The notes beneath the pieces are model-generated. The model ran no database searches and was not told the origin of the DNA. It worked only from the letters and a program-made list of their open reading frames with translations. The translations under genes and the position numbers were made by a program. Shown here piece by piece: positions 56,536 through 64,000 of a stretch of DNA of 64,000 nt (positions are counted from its first letter, which is position 1; the number at the start of each line of letters is the position of its first letter). The stretch comes from JABFSS01 sp964497975 (GTDB lineage: Bacteria; Patescibacteriota; Gracilibacteria; Peribacterales; Peribacteraceae): the NCBI GenBank assembly GCA_964497975.1, contig CAZCFO010000002.1:186001-250000 (forward strand). Reading direction: 5' to 3'.

Positions 56536-57891
56536 ATGAAAATCCTCCTCGTGACCTCCTCAGCCCGCGGCCACGCATTAGCCGACGCTCTTCATCGCAG
56601 CCCCCAAAAGCCCGAGATCATTTCTGTCTGCGCCAACCGCAATCCCGGCGTGCGTGCGCTCGCGTCCGAAATGCACGTGATGAACGTGATGGATTTTCCG
56701 GCGATTCTCGAGATCGCGAAGAAAACACAGCCCGATTTCGCCGTCATCGGTCCCGATGACCCCATCGGCGGCGGCCTCGCCGACGCGCTGGAGGAAATCG
56801 GCATCAAGAGCATGGCGCCCAAAAAGAGCTTGGCGCGTGTGGAGAGCAGCAAGGGTTTCACCCGGGAACTTCTGCGAAAGCACGGTGTGGACGCCTCGCC
56901 CAAATACCGGTTTTTCGACCGCCGTGAGAATTCAAGTCCAGACCGTCTGGAAGAGGAAAAGTCGCTGTATGCCTTCATGACGCAGGACCTCAAAGGCAAC
57001 TACGTGGTCAAGTACGATGCGCTCAAGGGCGGCAAAGGCGTGAAGGTGAGCGGCGAGCACCTGCAGAACGTGGACGAAGGTGTCGCGTACGCGATGGAGT
57101 GCCTGGACGAATGCGGCCGCGTGGTGATCGAAGAGAAGCTCGTCGGCGTGGAATTCAGCCTGCTGTCGTTCGTCTCCGGCAGGCGCGTCGTAGACATGCC
57201 CGCGGTACAGGACCACAAGCGCGCGTATGAAGGCGACACCGGACCAAACACCGGCGGAATGGGCACCTATACAGACGCCAATCACTCGCTGCCCTTCCTG
57301 ACGCCGGCGGACCTCTCCCGGGCTTCGGAAATCAATCGCCAGGCCGCGGACGCGTTGCTCAAGGAATGCAGCGAGCCGTTCAAAGGCATCCTGTACGGCG
57401 GATTCATCGCCGTGCGCGACGGCGTGCGTTTGATTGAATTCAACGCCCGGTTCGGTGATCCCGAAGCATTGAATATCCTCCCGCTCCTCACATCGGACTT
57501 TGTCTCGATCTGCCAGGGCGTGATCAGCGGAGAGCTGTCGCCGGAGATGGTGACATTCGAAAAGAAGGCCACTGTCTGCAAGTACATCGTGCCCAAGAGC
57601 TATCCCGAGAAAAAAGACGAGAAGGGCATGGAAGTGACCTTCCCGGAGAACATCCCCTCCAACGCCCGGTTATTCTTCGGCGATCTGGCGGAGAACGACG
57701 CGGGAAAGTTCCTCCTGGGAGGTTCGCGCACCGCGGGCATCGTGGGCATCGGCAAAACCATCGCGGAAGCGGAGAAAGTCGCGCAGTCGCTCTGCAAACA
57801 GGTGCAGGGACCGGTGCGTTTCCGCGGGGACATCGGCACGCAACAGCTCATCGACGCCCGCAAAAACGTGATGCAGCGCCTTCGCTCCTGA
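56536..57891 (+). CDS. purD: Phosphoribosylamine-glycine ligase
   Basis: PurD joins phosphoribosylamine and glycine with ATP. The 451-aa ATP-grasp enzyme has a PGN-type start, VIGPDDPIGGGLADALEE, the ATP-grasp VVKYDALKGGKGVKV, VEFSLLSFVSGRRVVDMPAVQDHKR, GPNTGGMGTY and the metal-binding IEFNARFGDPEALNILP. It acts right after PurF. An extended TGGTATGAT ends six bases before the ATG. Other pur genes are not in the window. Confidence 0.95.
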   Translation: MKILLVTSSARGHALADALHRSPQKPEIISVCANRNPGVRALASEMHVMNVMDFPAILEIAKKTQPDFAVIGPDDPIGGGLADALEEIGIKSMAPKKSLARVESSKGFTRELLRKHGVDASPKYRFFDRRENSSPDRLEEEKSLYAFMTQDLKGNYVVKYDALKGGKGVKVSGEHLQNVDEGVAYAMECLDECGRVVIEEKLVGVEFSLLSFVSGRRVVDMPAVQDHKRAYEGDTGPNTGGMGTYTDANHSLPFLTPADLSRASEINRQAADALLKECSEPFKGILYGGFIAVRDGVRLIEFNARFGDPEALNILPLLTSDFVSICQGVISGELSPEMVTFEKKATVCKYIVPKSYPEKKDEKGMEVTFPENIPSNARLFFGDLAENDAGKFLLGGSRTAGIVGIGKTIAEAEKVAQSLCKQVQGPVRFRGDIGTQQLIDARKNVMQRLRS

Positions 57892-57895
57892 TTTT

Positions 57896-59008
57896 TTACC
57901 ATCCCAGCAGCTTCTTCCAGAGCGGCCTTTTCGCTCTCTGCTGTTTTTCCTTCTCCAGAGCAGCAAACCGCGTGACATCCGCTGCGGCCTGCGGCACTTC
58001 TATTGTCTCTTTCGGATTCAGTTCCCGCACCTGCCATCCCCGGGAAGTTTTCTCCATCGGAAGATATTCCAGCTGCGGACGGCCTTGCTCGTCGGTCTTC
58101 ACCGTCGTGAAAATCATCTGCCGGGGTTCCTTACGGTCACTCTCCGGAAATTTGGGACCGCGCTTTCCCCACACATCGAATCCAGCCGGAAAAGCCAGGG
58201 TGCCCGCCTGCAGGAAAAATGTGCGGGCGTGTTCCGGGTGTGTCTTCAGAAAAGCATACAAGCTTTCGGCCTCATTTGCCGGAAGGCGAACTGCCACCGC
58301 AACTACGGATCCAGAGCGGGCGTTGGCGGTCGAGTCCGTGTATGTGCGGCTGGTGTAGTAATAGACGAGTTCCTTTTCACCTGATGAGGCCTGACGGAGG
58401 GCAATAGATTCCGCGGAAGGAACGAATGTCGCTTCATTCAGGACGCTATACAGATGCCTCCCGCCGTCTTCAACGCACACAGCCGGGCTCCAATCGGGTT
58501 CGTCTGGAATGCCGCTTCCCCGCACCGTCGACAATCCGCCTTCGACACCGGGCACATCGTCGGGTCGTAAATGCAGGTGACAGAGAACAGTACCCGATTT
58601 TTTTAAACCATCGAGAACGCGACCTATTTCGTCTTGTTCCGGTGGCGCCTCTGCGGCTGCCCGCGTCCCATCAGCAAGAACAATTGCCGGAGTTGCGGAT
58701 GCCGGCATACGAACAGGCGCTTCGGATGCCTGAGAAGGCGGGGAGGCCCGGGGCGATGGTGGGGAAGCAGCGGGAGCAGGTGAATTCTGCTCTCGTCGCG
58801 CCGGGCGCTGGTTGTCGCGTTGTCTCAATGCCGTCGCCTGGAGACGGCGACGGATGCTGTCGGTAACAGCCCTTTGCTGCCCCTGTAGATCCTCCAACAC
58901 CAGCCCATCCTCGCTCAGGAGAACACTCTCCGGACCCTTTCCTTCTCCAAAATTCACCATCCTAAGCATCTGGGCTATTTCCGAATCGGACAATTCACGT
59001 GAATCCAT
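57896..59008 (-). CDS. Unknown 370-aa cytoplasmic protein
   Basis: No family is recognised and there is no signal or membrane helix. The N-terminus is helical (SELSDSEIAQMLRMVN-like), residues 75-115 are Pro/Ala/Ser-rich, and the rest looks alpha/beta (LCHLHLRPDDVPG, VVAVAVRLPANEAESLYAFL, ARTFFLQAGTLAFPAG). The last 20 residues are basic (QQRAKRPLWKKLLGW). TATAAT ends eight bases before the ATG. It converges on purD with a four-base gap. Confidence 0.65.
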   Translation of the reverse strand: MDSRELSDSEIAQMLRMVNFGEGKGPESVLLSEDGLVLEDLQGQQRAVTDSIRRRLQATALRQRDNQRPARREQNSPAPAASPPSPRASPPSQASEAPVRMPASATPAIVLADGTRAAAEAPPEQDEIGRVLDGLKKSGTVLCHLHLRPDDVPGVEGGLSTVRGSGIPDEPDWSPAVCVEDGGRHLYSVLNEATFVPSAESIALRQASSGEKELVYYYTSRTYTDSTANARSGSVVAVAVRLPANEAESLYAFLKTHPEHARTFFLQAGTLAFPAGFDVWGKRGPKFPESDRKEPRQMIFTTVKTDEQGRPQLEYLPMEKTSRGWQVRELNPKETIEVPQAAADVTRFAALEKEKQQRAKRPLWKKLLGW

Positions 59009-59016
59009 ATAAATAT

Positions 59017-59067
59017 ATTATACAATATTATTCAAATTTATGAATAGCACCGTTATACGCATATACT
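59017..59067. promoter_or_regulatory. Divergent promoters of the unknown gene and the transporter
   Basis: Minus strand: TATAAT at 59017-59022, eight bases before the ATG at 59008. Plus strand: TATACT at 59062-59067, seven bases before the ATG at 59075, with a weak TTATGA at 59038. The interval is very AT-rich. Confidence 0.65.
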
Positions 59068-59074
59068 CAGTTTC

Positions 59075-60400
59075 ATGCGCTTCGATCTCACCCGGGCTTT
59101 GATTCCGTTTGTATACTTCATCGCCGGAGCAACATCGCTCGCCGGTGTCGCGACGACGTTCTATTACAAGGATGATCTTCAGTTGAGTATCCAGCAGGTC
59201 CAGTTTCTCGGATCAATCGCGATCATCCCCTGGAGCATCAAGCCGTTCTACGGCCTCTTTTCGGACGTGCGCCCCGTGTTCGGCCTGCGCAGGAAGCCGT
59301 ACCTTTTCCTGGCCGGACTCTTTGGCGCGGCGGGTTACTTTTCGATGGCGACATGGGTGAGCGGATTCTGGGGCGCTGCATTCTCATCCATTGTTTCTGC
59401 GATGGGCTTCGCCCTCGCGGACGTGATCGTCGACGGTATCGTCGCGGAGAAGAGCAAAACGCAGAAGGAGGCGGGCAGACTCCAGAGCATCTGCCGCGGG
59501 GCGCTGCTTTTGGGAGGCGTCATCGTCGCGTATTCCTCGGGCGTGCTGGTGGAAGTGATCGGCCCGCGCAACGTCTTCCTTATCACCGGATCGCTGCCGC
59601 TCTTCACCACGCTCTTTTCGCTCATCGTGCTCGAGGGACCGCTGCCGGAAAGCGGCTTTTCCATGCGCAAAGCCTGGAAGCAGTTCCGCGCAGCCGTCAG
59701 CCCCGCCGTCCTCTGGAGCGCGGCATTCCTGTTCCTCTGGCGGGCAACGCCGACCACGGGAGGCGCCTTCAATTACTATCTGATCGACGAGCTCGGCTTC
59801 TCGCCGGAGTTTTTCGGGCGGCTGGCGTTCTTCAGCTACGTCACCGGAATCATCGGCGTCGTGGCGTTCCGGAAATTTTTACTGAAGGTTCCGCTCAAGA
59901 CGCTCTTCTTCTGGCTGATGATCGCAAGCGTCATCCTCTCCGTACCCTCGATAGGGCTGATCTATAAATGGTACGAGATCATCGGCGTCAGCCCGCAGTT
60001 CTTCGCGATGGCCGACACGCTCATCAGCGGCATGCTCTTTGAGCTCGGCTTCCTGCCGCTGCTGGTGCTAGTTGCCCGTGTATGCCCCAAAGGCATCGAG
60101 GCGACGATGTTCGCGGTCCTCGCGAGTCTGATGAACATCGGACTGAGCGTGAGCGACATGGGAGGCGCGGCCCTGACGGCGGCCTTCGGCGTGCGCTCGG
60201 CCACGGAAGCGCTCGCCGCCGATTATCACAACCTGCATTGGGTCATGTGGATCGCGATCCTCTCCAGCCTTCTGCCGATTCCCCTGCTCCGCTTCCTGCC
60301 CGAAACGAGGACGTCGGAAGAGGCGCTGCCCGAACAATCGGCATCGGCAATCATTCCCCTGCTGACGCCGCTTGAGCCGCAGAAGCAGGAGATCGCGTAG
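59075..60400 (+). CDS. BT1-type (folate/pteridine) MFS transporter
   Basis: The 441-aa protein has about 12 membrane helices and the BT1 hallmarks WSIKPFYGLFSDVRPVFGLRRKPYL and GFALADVIVDGIVAEKSKTQKEAGRLQSICRGALLLGG. Members in Leishmania and cyanobacteria move folates or pterins, but bacterial substrates are often unproven. Import of folate precursors would complement FolD in a reduced genome; this is inference. Confidence 0.85.
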   Translation: MRFDLTRALIPFVYFIAGATSLAGVATTFYYKDDLQLSIQQVQFLGSIAIIPWSIKPFYGLFSDVRPVFGLRRKPYLFLAGLFGAAGYFSMATWVSGFWGAAFSSIVSAMGFALADVIVDGIVAEKSKTQKEAGRLQSICRGALLLGGVIVAYSSGVLVEVIGPRNVFLITGSLPLFTTLFSLIVLEGPLPESGFSMRKAWKQFRAAVSPAVLWSAAFLFLWRATPTTGGAFNYYLIDELGFSPEFFGRLAFFSYVTGIIGVVAFRKFLLKVPLKTLFFWLMIASVILSVPSIGLIYKWYEIIGVSPQFFAMADTLISGMLFELGFLPLLVLVARVCPKGIEATMFAVLASLMNIGLSVSDMGGAALTAAFGVRSATEALAADYHNLHWVMWIAILSSLLPIPLLRFLPETRTSEEALPEQSASAIIPLLTPLEPQKQEIA

Positions 60401-60403
60401 AAA

Positions 60404-60610
60404 TCACATCTCGATCCCCAGTTTGCCCACGAGTGCTTCCCGTGTTTCATCGTTCATTTCTGACAACACTTTACGAAGACGACCGGTCTTTCCTTCATCC
60501 CTCAACGCCTCGAGAATGCGGAGCTTTTTAATGGAGACGCCCTCCACGCCGGACTGAAGAGGTTTGTTGCTTCGGGAATTGCCTGTGGAGGGTGCGACCA
60601 TTTGTTCCAT
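60404..60610 (-). CDS. Unknown 68-aa protein
   Basis: A short soluble helical protein with SIKKLRILEALRDEGKTGRL and MNDETREALVGKLGIEM. No family is recognised. ATG at 60610 is chosen over a longer frame whose N-terminus is Cys/Arg-rich and lies beyond a plausible start. It stops three bases after the transporter's stop region, convergent. Confidence 0.4.
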   Translation of the reverse strand: MEQMVAPSTGNSRSNKPLQSGVEGVSIKKLRILEALRDEGKTGRLRKVLSEMNDETREALVGKLGIEM

Positions 60611-60668
60611 GGACGAAACGCGATGGTACCGGAAGATTTTCCGAGAGCAAGCTGAACACATTTTTTGT

Positions 60669-61736
60669 TCAAGTTTTCTTCTCAAGATTAGCCAATTTCT
60701 GCTCTTCGTCCTTTTCACGAATGGTCTCGAAAATCTTGCCCGCATTGCCCTCCATAATCGAAGGAAGGTTGCTGAAACTCTCGCCCACGCGGTGGTCGGT
60801 CACGCGGTCCTGGGGGAAGTTATAGGTGCGGATTTTCTCGCTGCGGTCACCCGTGCCGATCTGGCCCGAACGCAACTCCCCTCTTTCCTTGGCAAGCCGC
60901 TCCTGCTCGGCGGAGTAGAGGCGCGACCGGAGGAGGCTCATCGCCAGGATGCGGTTCTTGAGCTGGCTGCGCTCCGTCTGGCACGCGACCACGGTGTTGG
61001 TGGGAATGTGCGTGATGCGGATGGCCGTCTCGACCTTGTTGACGTTCTGGCCGCCCGCGCCGCCGCTGCGGTAGGTGTCGATGCGCAGGTCCTCGGGCCT
61101 GATGACGATATCCACCTCTTCGGCCTCGGGAAGGATCGCCACGGTCACCGTCGACGTGTGGATACGCCCCTTGGCTTCCGTCGCCGGGATGCGCTGCACG
61201 CGGTGCACGCCGGATTCGTATTTGAGCTTCCCGTAGACGCCCGTGCCTTCGATCTTGCACGAGGCTTCCTTGATGCCGCCGGAATCGGCGTCCGATTTGT
61301 CCATCAACTCCGTCTTCCAGCGCTGCAGTTCGGCGTAGCGCAGATACATGCGCAGGAGCTCCGCCGCGAACAGCGCCGCTTCCTCGCCGCCGGCCCCCGC
61401 GCGGATTTCGAGAATCACGCTCTTGTCGTCATCGGGATCCCGGGGAATCAGGAAGGACTTCATCCGCTTCTCAAGAGCCGGAATCTTCTCCCTGGCGGCA
61501 TCGGCTTCCTCCTGCGCGAGCGCCTTCAGCTCCGGGTCGTCTTTGATCTTCGCGACTTCGTTGATGGCCCGCCCGGCGGCATCGTATTCGTCCAGAAGCT
61601 CGATCAGCGGATCCAGCTCCTTGATGCGCCTGCTGATCCGAGCAACCTCCTTGGGATTATTGAACACCTCCGGCGACTGCAGACGCAGCGTCAGATCGGC
61701 GTGTTCGCGGGCCAGTGAACGAAGCTTGTCGACCAT
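60669..61736 (-). CDS. prfA: Peptide chain release factor 1
   Basis: RF1 recognises UAA and UAG and triggers peptide release. The 355-aa protein has the GGQ motif YRSGGAGGQNVNKVE for ester hydrolysis, the surrounding RIHTSTVTVAILPEAEE and the C-terminal RIRTYNFPQDRVTDHR. The anticodon-like tripeptide position reads PAT, as in RF1. ATG at 61736 is preferred because TATCCT ends six bases upstream and it matches the family start. Confidence 0.96.
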   Translation of the reverse strand: MVDKLRSLAREHADLTLRLQSPEVFNNPKEVARISRRIKELDPLIELLDEYDAAGRAINEVAKIKDDPELKALAQEEADAAREKIPALEKRMKSFLIPRDPDDDKSVILEIRAGAGGEEAALFAAELLRMYLRYAELQRWKTELMDKSDADSGGIKEASCKIEGTGVYGKLKYESGVHRVQRIPATEAKGRIHTSTVTVAILPEAEEVDIVIRPEDLRIDTYRSGGAGGQNVNKVETAIRITHIPTNTVVACQTERSQLKNRILAMSLLRSRLYSAEQERLAKERGELRSGQIGTGDRSEKIRTYNFPQDRVTDHRVGESFSNLPSIMEGNAGKIFETIREKDEEQKLANLEKKT

Positions 61737-61817
61737 GGAGAAAGGATAACGGAAGACCGGAAGTTCGGAAGAACGGGGCCCCGGTTCCGGGCACCCCGTC
61801 GTTCCCTGCAATGCACG

Positions 61818-62909
61818 CTAGCGGTTCTGCTGATCGAGGGTGTTCGTGGTAAAGCAGTGGCGTCCCGCCGGGTGATTCCAGAAAATGTCGTACTGCTGGT
61901 CGCGCGGCAGCGAGAACGTGGCGCAAAGCTCGAAGCTTGTCGGCGACAGAACAGCGTACTCGTACGGAGCGCCGGTTTCGGGATCGAGGGTGGAAATCTT
62001 CTCATAGGAGGCATTGGCGGCGATCTCCTGGAGCGTCTGGGGCAGCTCATGAGGGGTCGCGGTGGGCGGCGTTCCCGAGGGCGGGACGACGTACCGCTGG
62101 TTGCCCCAGGCGATATTCAGGGTTTCATTCTGGATGGCGCGGAGATCCGTGATGCGCTGTTCGTCGAATCTCTCGGCGCGGCCGCGCAGGGGGCTGCCGG
62201 CGACGACAAATGCGCCCACGACCGCGGCGAGGACGATCGCCACGCTGCAGTAGAAGTACCGCATGTGGATCTTATGTCCCGAGAACCGCTCGGCGGGGAT
62301 GCGCAGCGAGTACAGGTAGTAGCGGAACGGGAGCCCCGCGAGGACGAGGACGGCGGCGACCTTCAGGAGGAAGCGGACGGTGATCTCGCCCTGCAGCAGG
62401 TTGAAGATGAGCGCGATCAGGTCGCCCACGAGCATGCAGGCGGTAACGAAGAGAATCAGATAGGTGAGCCAGCGGCGGACGCCGGAAGCCAGCTTTTCGT
62501 GATGCGCCGCGTATTCCCTGAGCAGAAGGCGGGACATCCAGATGTACAGCGGATACGAGACGATCAGGATGGCGAGTTCCCAGCGGACCGACGACAGATT
62601 GTCGCTGTAGTAGTACGTCGGGAATGCCGCGTCCGGCAGGAGGCGGTTGAGGAAATCGAACGCGAGGAAAATCAGGCTTCCCACGGTGGACGCGAGCGAC
62701 GTGAAGCTGAGCAGGAGGAAGAACGCATCCCGCGCGGAGCCCGCGTCGGGCGGCATCGGCACCGGCATGCCCAGGCTTTCGGAGGCCATGGCTTCGGAAA
62801 TGTCCTTCTCCTTCCATCCGGCGGAGAGCAGGAGCATGCGGATCGTCTGGTGGTCGAGGTTCTTGGACCGCGCATGGCTGATGAATGAAGCGAGAGAGGA
62901 GTGGGTCAT
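61818..62909 (-). CDS. DUF5671 multi-pass membrane protein
   Basis: A small N-terminal helical domain (SSLASFISHARSKNLDHQTI, with LLLSAGWKEKDISEAM) precedes seven or so membrane helices and a C-terminal periplasmic domain with pilin-like features (ETLNIAWGNQRYVVPPSGTPPTATPHELPQTLQEI, YEYAVLSPTSFELCATFSLP). This layout is frequent in Patescibacteria. The extracellular end resembles the pseudopilin-type domain of competence/secretion proteins. TACAAT ends eight bases before the ATG at 62909. Confidence 0.8.
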   Translation of the reverse strand: MTHSSLASFISHARSKNLDHQTIRMLLLSAGWKEKDISEAMASESLGMPVPMPPDAGSARDAFFLLLSFTSLASTVGSLIFLAFDFLNRLLPDAAFPTYYYSDNLSSVRWELAILIVSYPLYIWMSRLLLREYAAHHEKLASGVRRWLTYLILFVTACMLVGDLIALIFNLLQGEITVRFLLKVAAVLVLAGLPFRYYLYSLRIPAERFSGHKIHMRYFYCSVAIVLAAVVGAFVVAGSPLRGRAERFDEQRITDLRAIQNETLNIAWGNQRYVVPPSGTPPTATPHELPQTLQEIAANASYEKISTLDPETGAPYEYAVLSPTSFELCATFSLPRDQQYDIFWNHPAGRHCFTTNTLDQQNR

Positions 62910-62971
62910 AGACCCGGATTGTACAGGCGAAACCGCACGTGCGCATCATTCCGAAGGAAAGTTCTTCACTT

Positions 62972-63286
62972 TTATGCGGCTTCGGACAGCAGTTCTGCGT
63001 ACGCAAGGCGCATTGCCATCATGGGACGAAGGCGGTTATACATCTCCAAAGCCTGCCTGCGGTACCACGACGGCTTGAGCGGGTTGAAATCGTCTGCGGC
63101 GTACATTTGTTCGATGGCCTCCTGGGCAATCTTCCATTCTTGGTCAACCCGCACGGGGATGCGGTCGATTCGCATATGCGCAAAAACCGCGATGCGCTGC
63201 AAAGCCTTCCAGGCACGCATATCCGGATACGTTTCCACCTGCCACTGTTCATGGATGCAATCGGCGACAATAGCGGGGGCAAGCAT
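62972..63286 (-). CDS. Unknown 104-aa protein
   Basis: A soluble helical protein with many Arg, Ala and Met (MRAWKALQRIAVFAHMRIDRIP, QEWKIAQEAIEQMYAADDFN, YRRQALEMYNRLRPMM). It may be a small RyR-like/DUF domain, as the PVRVDQEWK...NPLKPSWYRRQAL pattern is reminiscent, but I do not claim it. TACGGT lies seven bases before the ATG at 63286. It diverges from mnmA. Confidence 0.55.
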   Translation of the reverse strand: MLAPAIVADCIHEQWQVETYPDMRAWKALQRIAVFAHMRIDRIPVRVDQEWKIAQEAIEQMYAADDFNPLKPSWYRRQALEMYNRLRPMMAMRLAYAELLSEAA

Positions 63287-63371
63287 CACGGGAACCGTAG
63301 CCGGAGGATCGGCCCCTGCAAACTATCGAGAAGGTTCCCTCGAATAAAGCGCTTCCAGACGATAGAATTCC

Positions 63372-64000
63372 ATGGTGAAGATTCTCGTTGCATTATCGGG
63401 GGGCATCGATTCATCCACCATGGCGCACATGCTCCATGCGCAGGGGCATGAGCTCGTGGGCGTGCGGTTCACGCTGTGGAGCGACCCGCTCGCGCCAGCG
63501 CTGGCCGACATCCTCCCGAGCAAATGCTGCAACGCGCAGACGGCGGCGCGCACCCGTCACGTCGCCAGGCAGCTCGGCATTCCGCTGCACATCGTCGACC
63601 TGGAGAGTGAATTCAAACGGAACGTCGTGGATCCGTTTCTCGAGGGCTACCGCAAGGGGCTCGCGCCGAATCCGTGCATCGGCTGCAACCGGACGATCAA
63701 GTTCGGCAAACTGGCGGAACTGATGACGGAACTCGGCTGCGAGCGGCTCGCGACGGGCCACTACGCGCGGACGGCGCGCGAGCGGCTGCCGGACGGATCC
63801 GAGCGGTCGATTCTGCTGGAGGCGGTGGATGCCGCCAAAGATCAGAGTTACTATCTGTACGGACTGACCCAGGAACAGCTCTCAAGCGTCATCTTTCCGC
63901 TGGGCGGCATGCGGAAGGCGGAAGTCTTCGCGCTCGCGAAAAGTTTCGGCGTGCCGTTCGATGACTTCTACCGCGAGAGCCAGGACCTCTGTTTTTTCCC
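63372..64000 (+). CDS. mnmA: tRNA-uridine 2-sulfurtransferase MnmA (3' end beyond window)
   Basis: MnmA thiolates U34 of Lys, Glu and Gln tRNAs. The visible 209 residues have the ATP-pyrophosphatase LVALSGGIDSS motif, CxxC-type sites including the catalytic Cys in NPCIGCNRTIKFG and the YDGKDQSYYLYGL-like AAKDQSYYLYGLTQEQL. The C-terminus is cut by the window. TAGAAT ends three bases before the ATG at 63372 but six before GTG at 63375, so by this window's pattern the GTG may be the real start. Confidence 0.93.
   Translation, partial: MVKILVALSGGIDSSTMAHMLHAQGHELVGVRFTLWSDPLAPALADILPSKCCNAQTAARTRHVARQLGIPLHIVDLESEFKRNVVDPFLEGYRKGLAPNPCIGCNRTIKFGKLAELMTELGCERLATGHYARTARERLPDGSERSILLEAVDAAKDQSYYLYGLTQEQLSSVIFPLGGMRKAEVFALAKSFGVPFDDFYRESQDLCFF

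Noticed and set aside
1..64000. Alternative genetic code (TGA as Gly, code 25)
   Set aside because: Many complete genes end in TGA at the expected family length (tkt, tsaD, purF neighbours, folD), and no in-frame TGA is needed to continue a conserved domain.
1..64000. CRISPR arrays, prophage or conjugative modules
   Set aside because: No regularly spaced direct repeats, structural phage genes, integrases or relaxases were seen.

Overview
This window is a gene-dense (about 60% GC by eye) bacterial chromosome segment. It most resembles a Patescibacteria/CPR genome, perhaps the Peribacteria/Peregrinibacteria side; this is an inference from gene content, not a measured placement. The clues are families frequent in that radiation (DUF5667 behind an ECF sigma factor, DUF5671, C39-like lipoproteins, SLH-domain surface proteins, PKD proteins), a riboflavin kinase without FAD synthetase, and many short secreted proteins of unknown function. 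TGA is used as an ordinary stop, so this is not the code-25 Gracilibacteria/Absconditabacteria branch. No rRNA, CRISPR array, phage or plasmid module was seen. Four tRNAs are present: Ser-GCU, Ser-UGA, Pro-CGG and Leu-CAG.

Layout. 1-4.2 kb: DoxX (cut by the window edge), a membrane protein, a GT-C/TPR protein resembling eukaryotic TMTC O-mannosyltransferases, and pyruvate kinase. 4.2-6.6 kb: an FtsL-like protein and rsmH, an L,D-transpeptidase-like protein and tRNA-Ser. 6.6-10.1 kb: an Fe-S RecB-type nuclease, a fatty-acid desaturase, and the DUF5667/ECF sigma pair. 10.2-17.5 kb: sugar metabolism (ROK kinase, gnd, transaldolase, transketolase) interrupted by an M23 peptidase, a C39-like lipoprotein and an AT-rich S23 cassette. 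17.5-23.5 kb: SLH protein, riboflavin kinase, MurE-like ligase, rnhB, lgt, tsaD. 23.5-29.5 kb (minus strand): an envelope block with a 29-codon microprotein, PKD protein, lipoprotein, secreted protein, TPM-domain protein, LemA and DUF1761. 29.5-38 kb: small unknown genes, an isoleucine-rich leader ORF with a structured leader, a Wzy/O-antigen-ligase-like protein with TPRs, a subtilase, DUF2585 and msrB. 38-44.5 kb: two large unknown cytoplasmic proteins, then a Ser-rich Calx-beta lipoprotein followed on the same strand by a second TMTC-like protein. 44.5-49.3 kb: groES-groEL under a CIRCE-like operator, a REP-associated (RAYT) transposase and small genes. 49.3-64 kb: tmk, an SLH/beta-propeller protein, folD, a methyltransferase, purF, purD, a BT1-type transporter, prfA, DUF5671 and the start of mnmA.

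Two window-wide patterns stand out. First, for about two dozen genes a good -10 box (often TGn-extended) lies 6-8 nt upstream of the start codon, which predicts leaderless mRNAs. Shine-Dalgarno sequences are almost absent; only one gene has a clear GGAGGT. Second, intergenic spaces hold AT-rich compound palindromes built from short degenerate units, in several families that recur at distant loci and sometimes supply the last codons or stop of the adjacent gene.

Functionally, the window covers lower glycolysis and the pentose phosphate pathway, purine and folate steps, and core protein-synthesis and modification genes. Its surface-glycosylation and secreted-protein layer is unusually rich.
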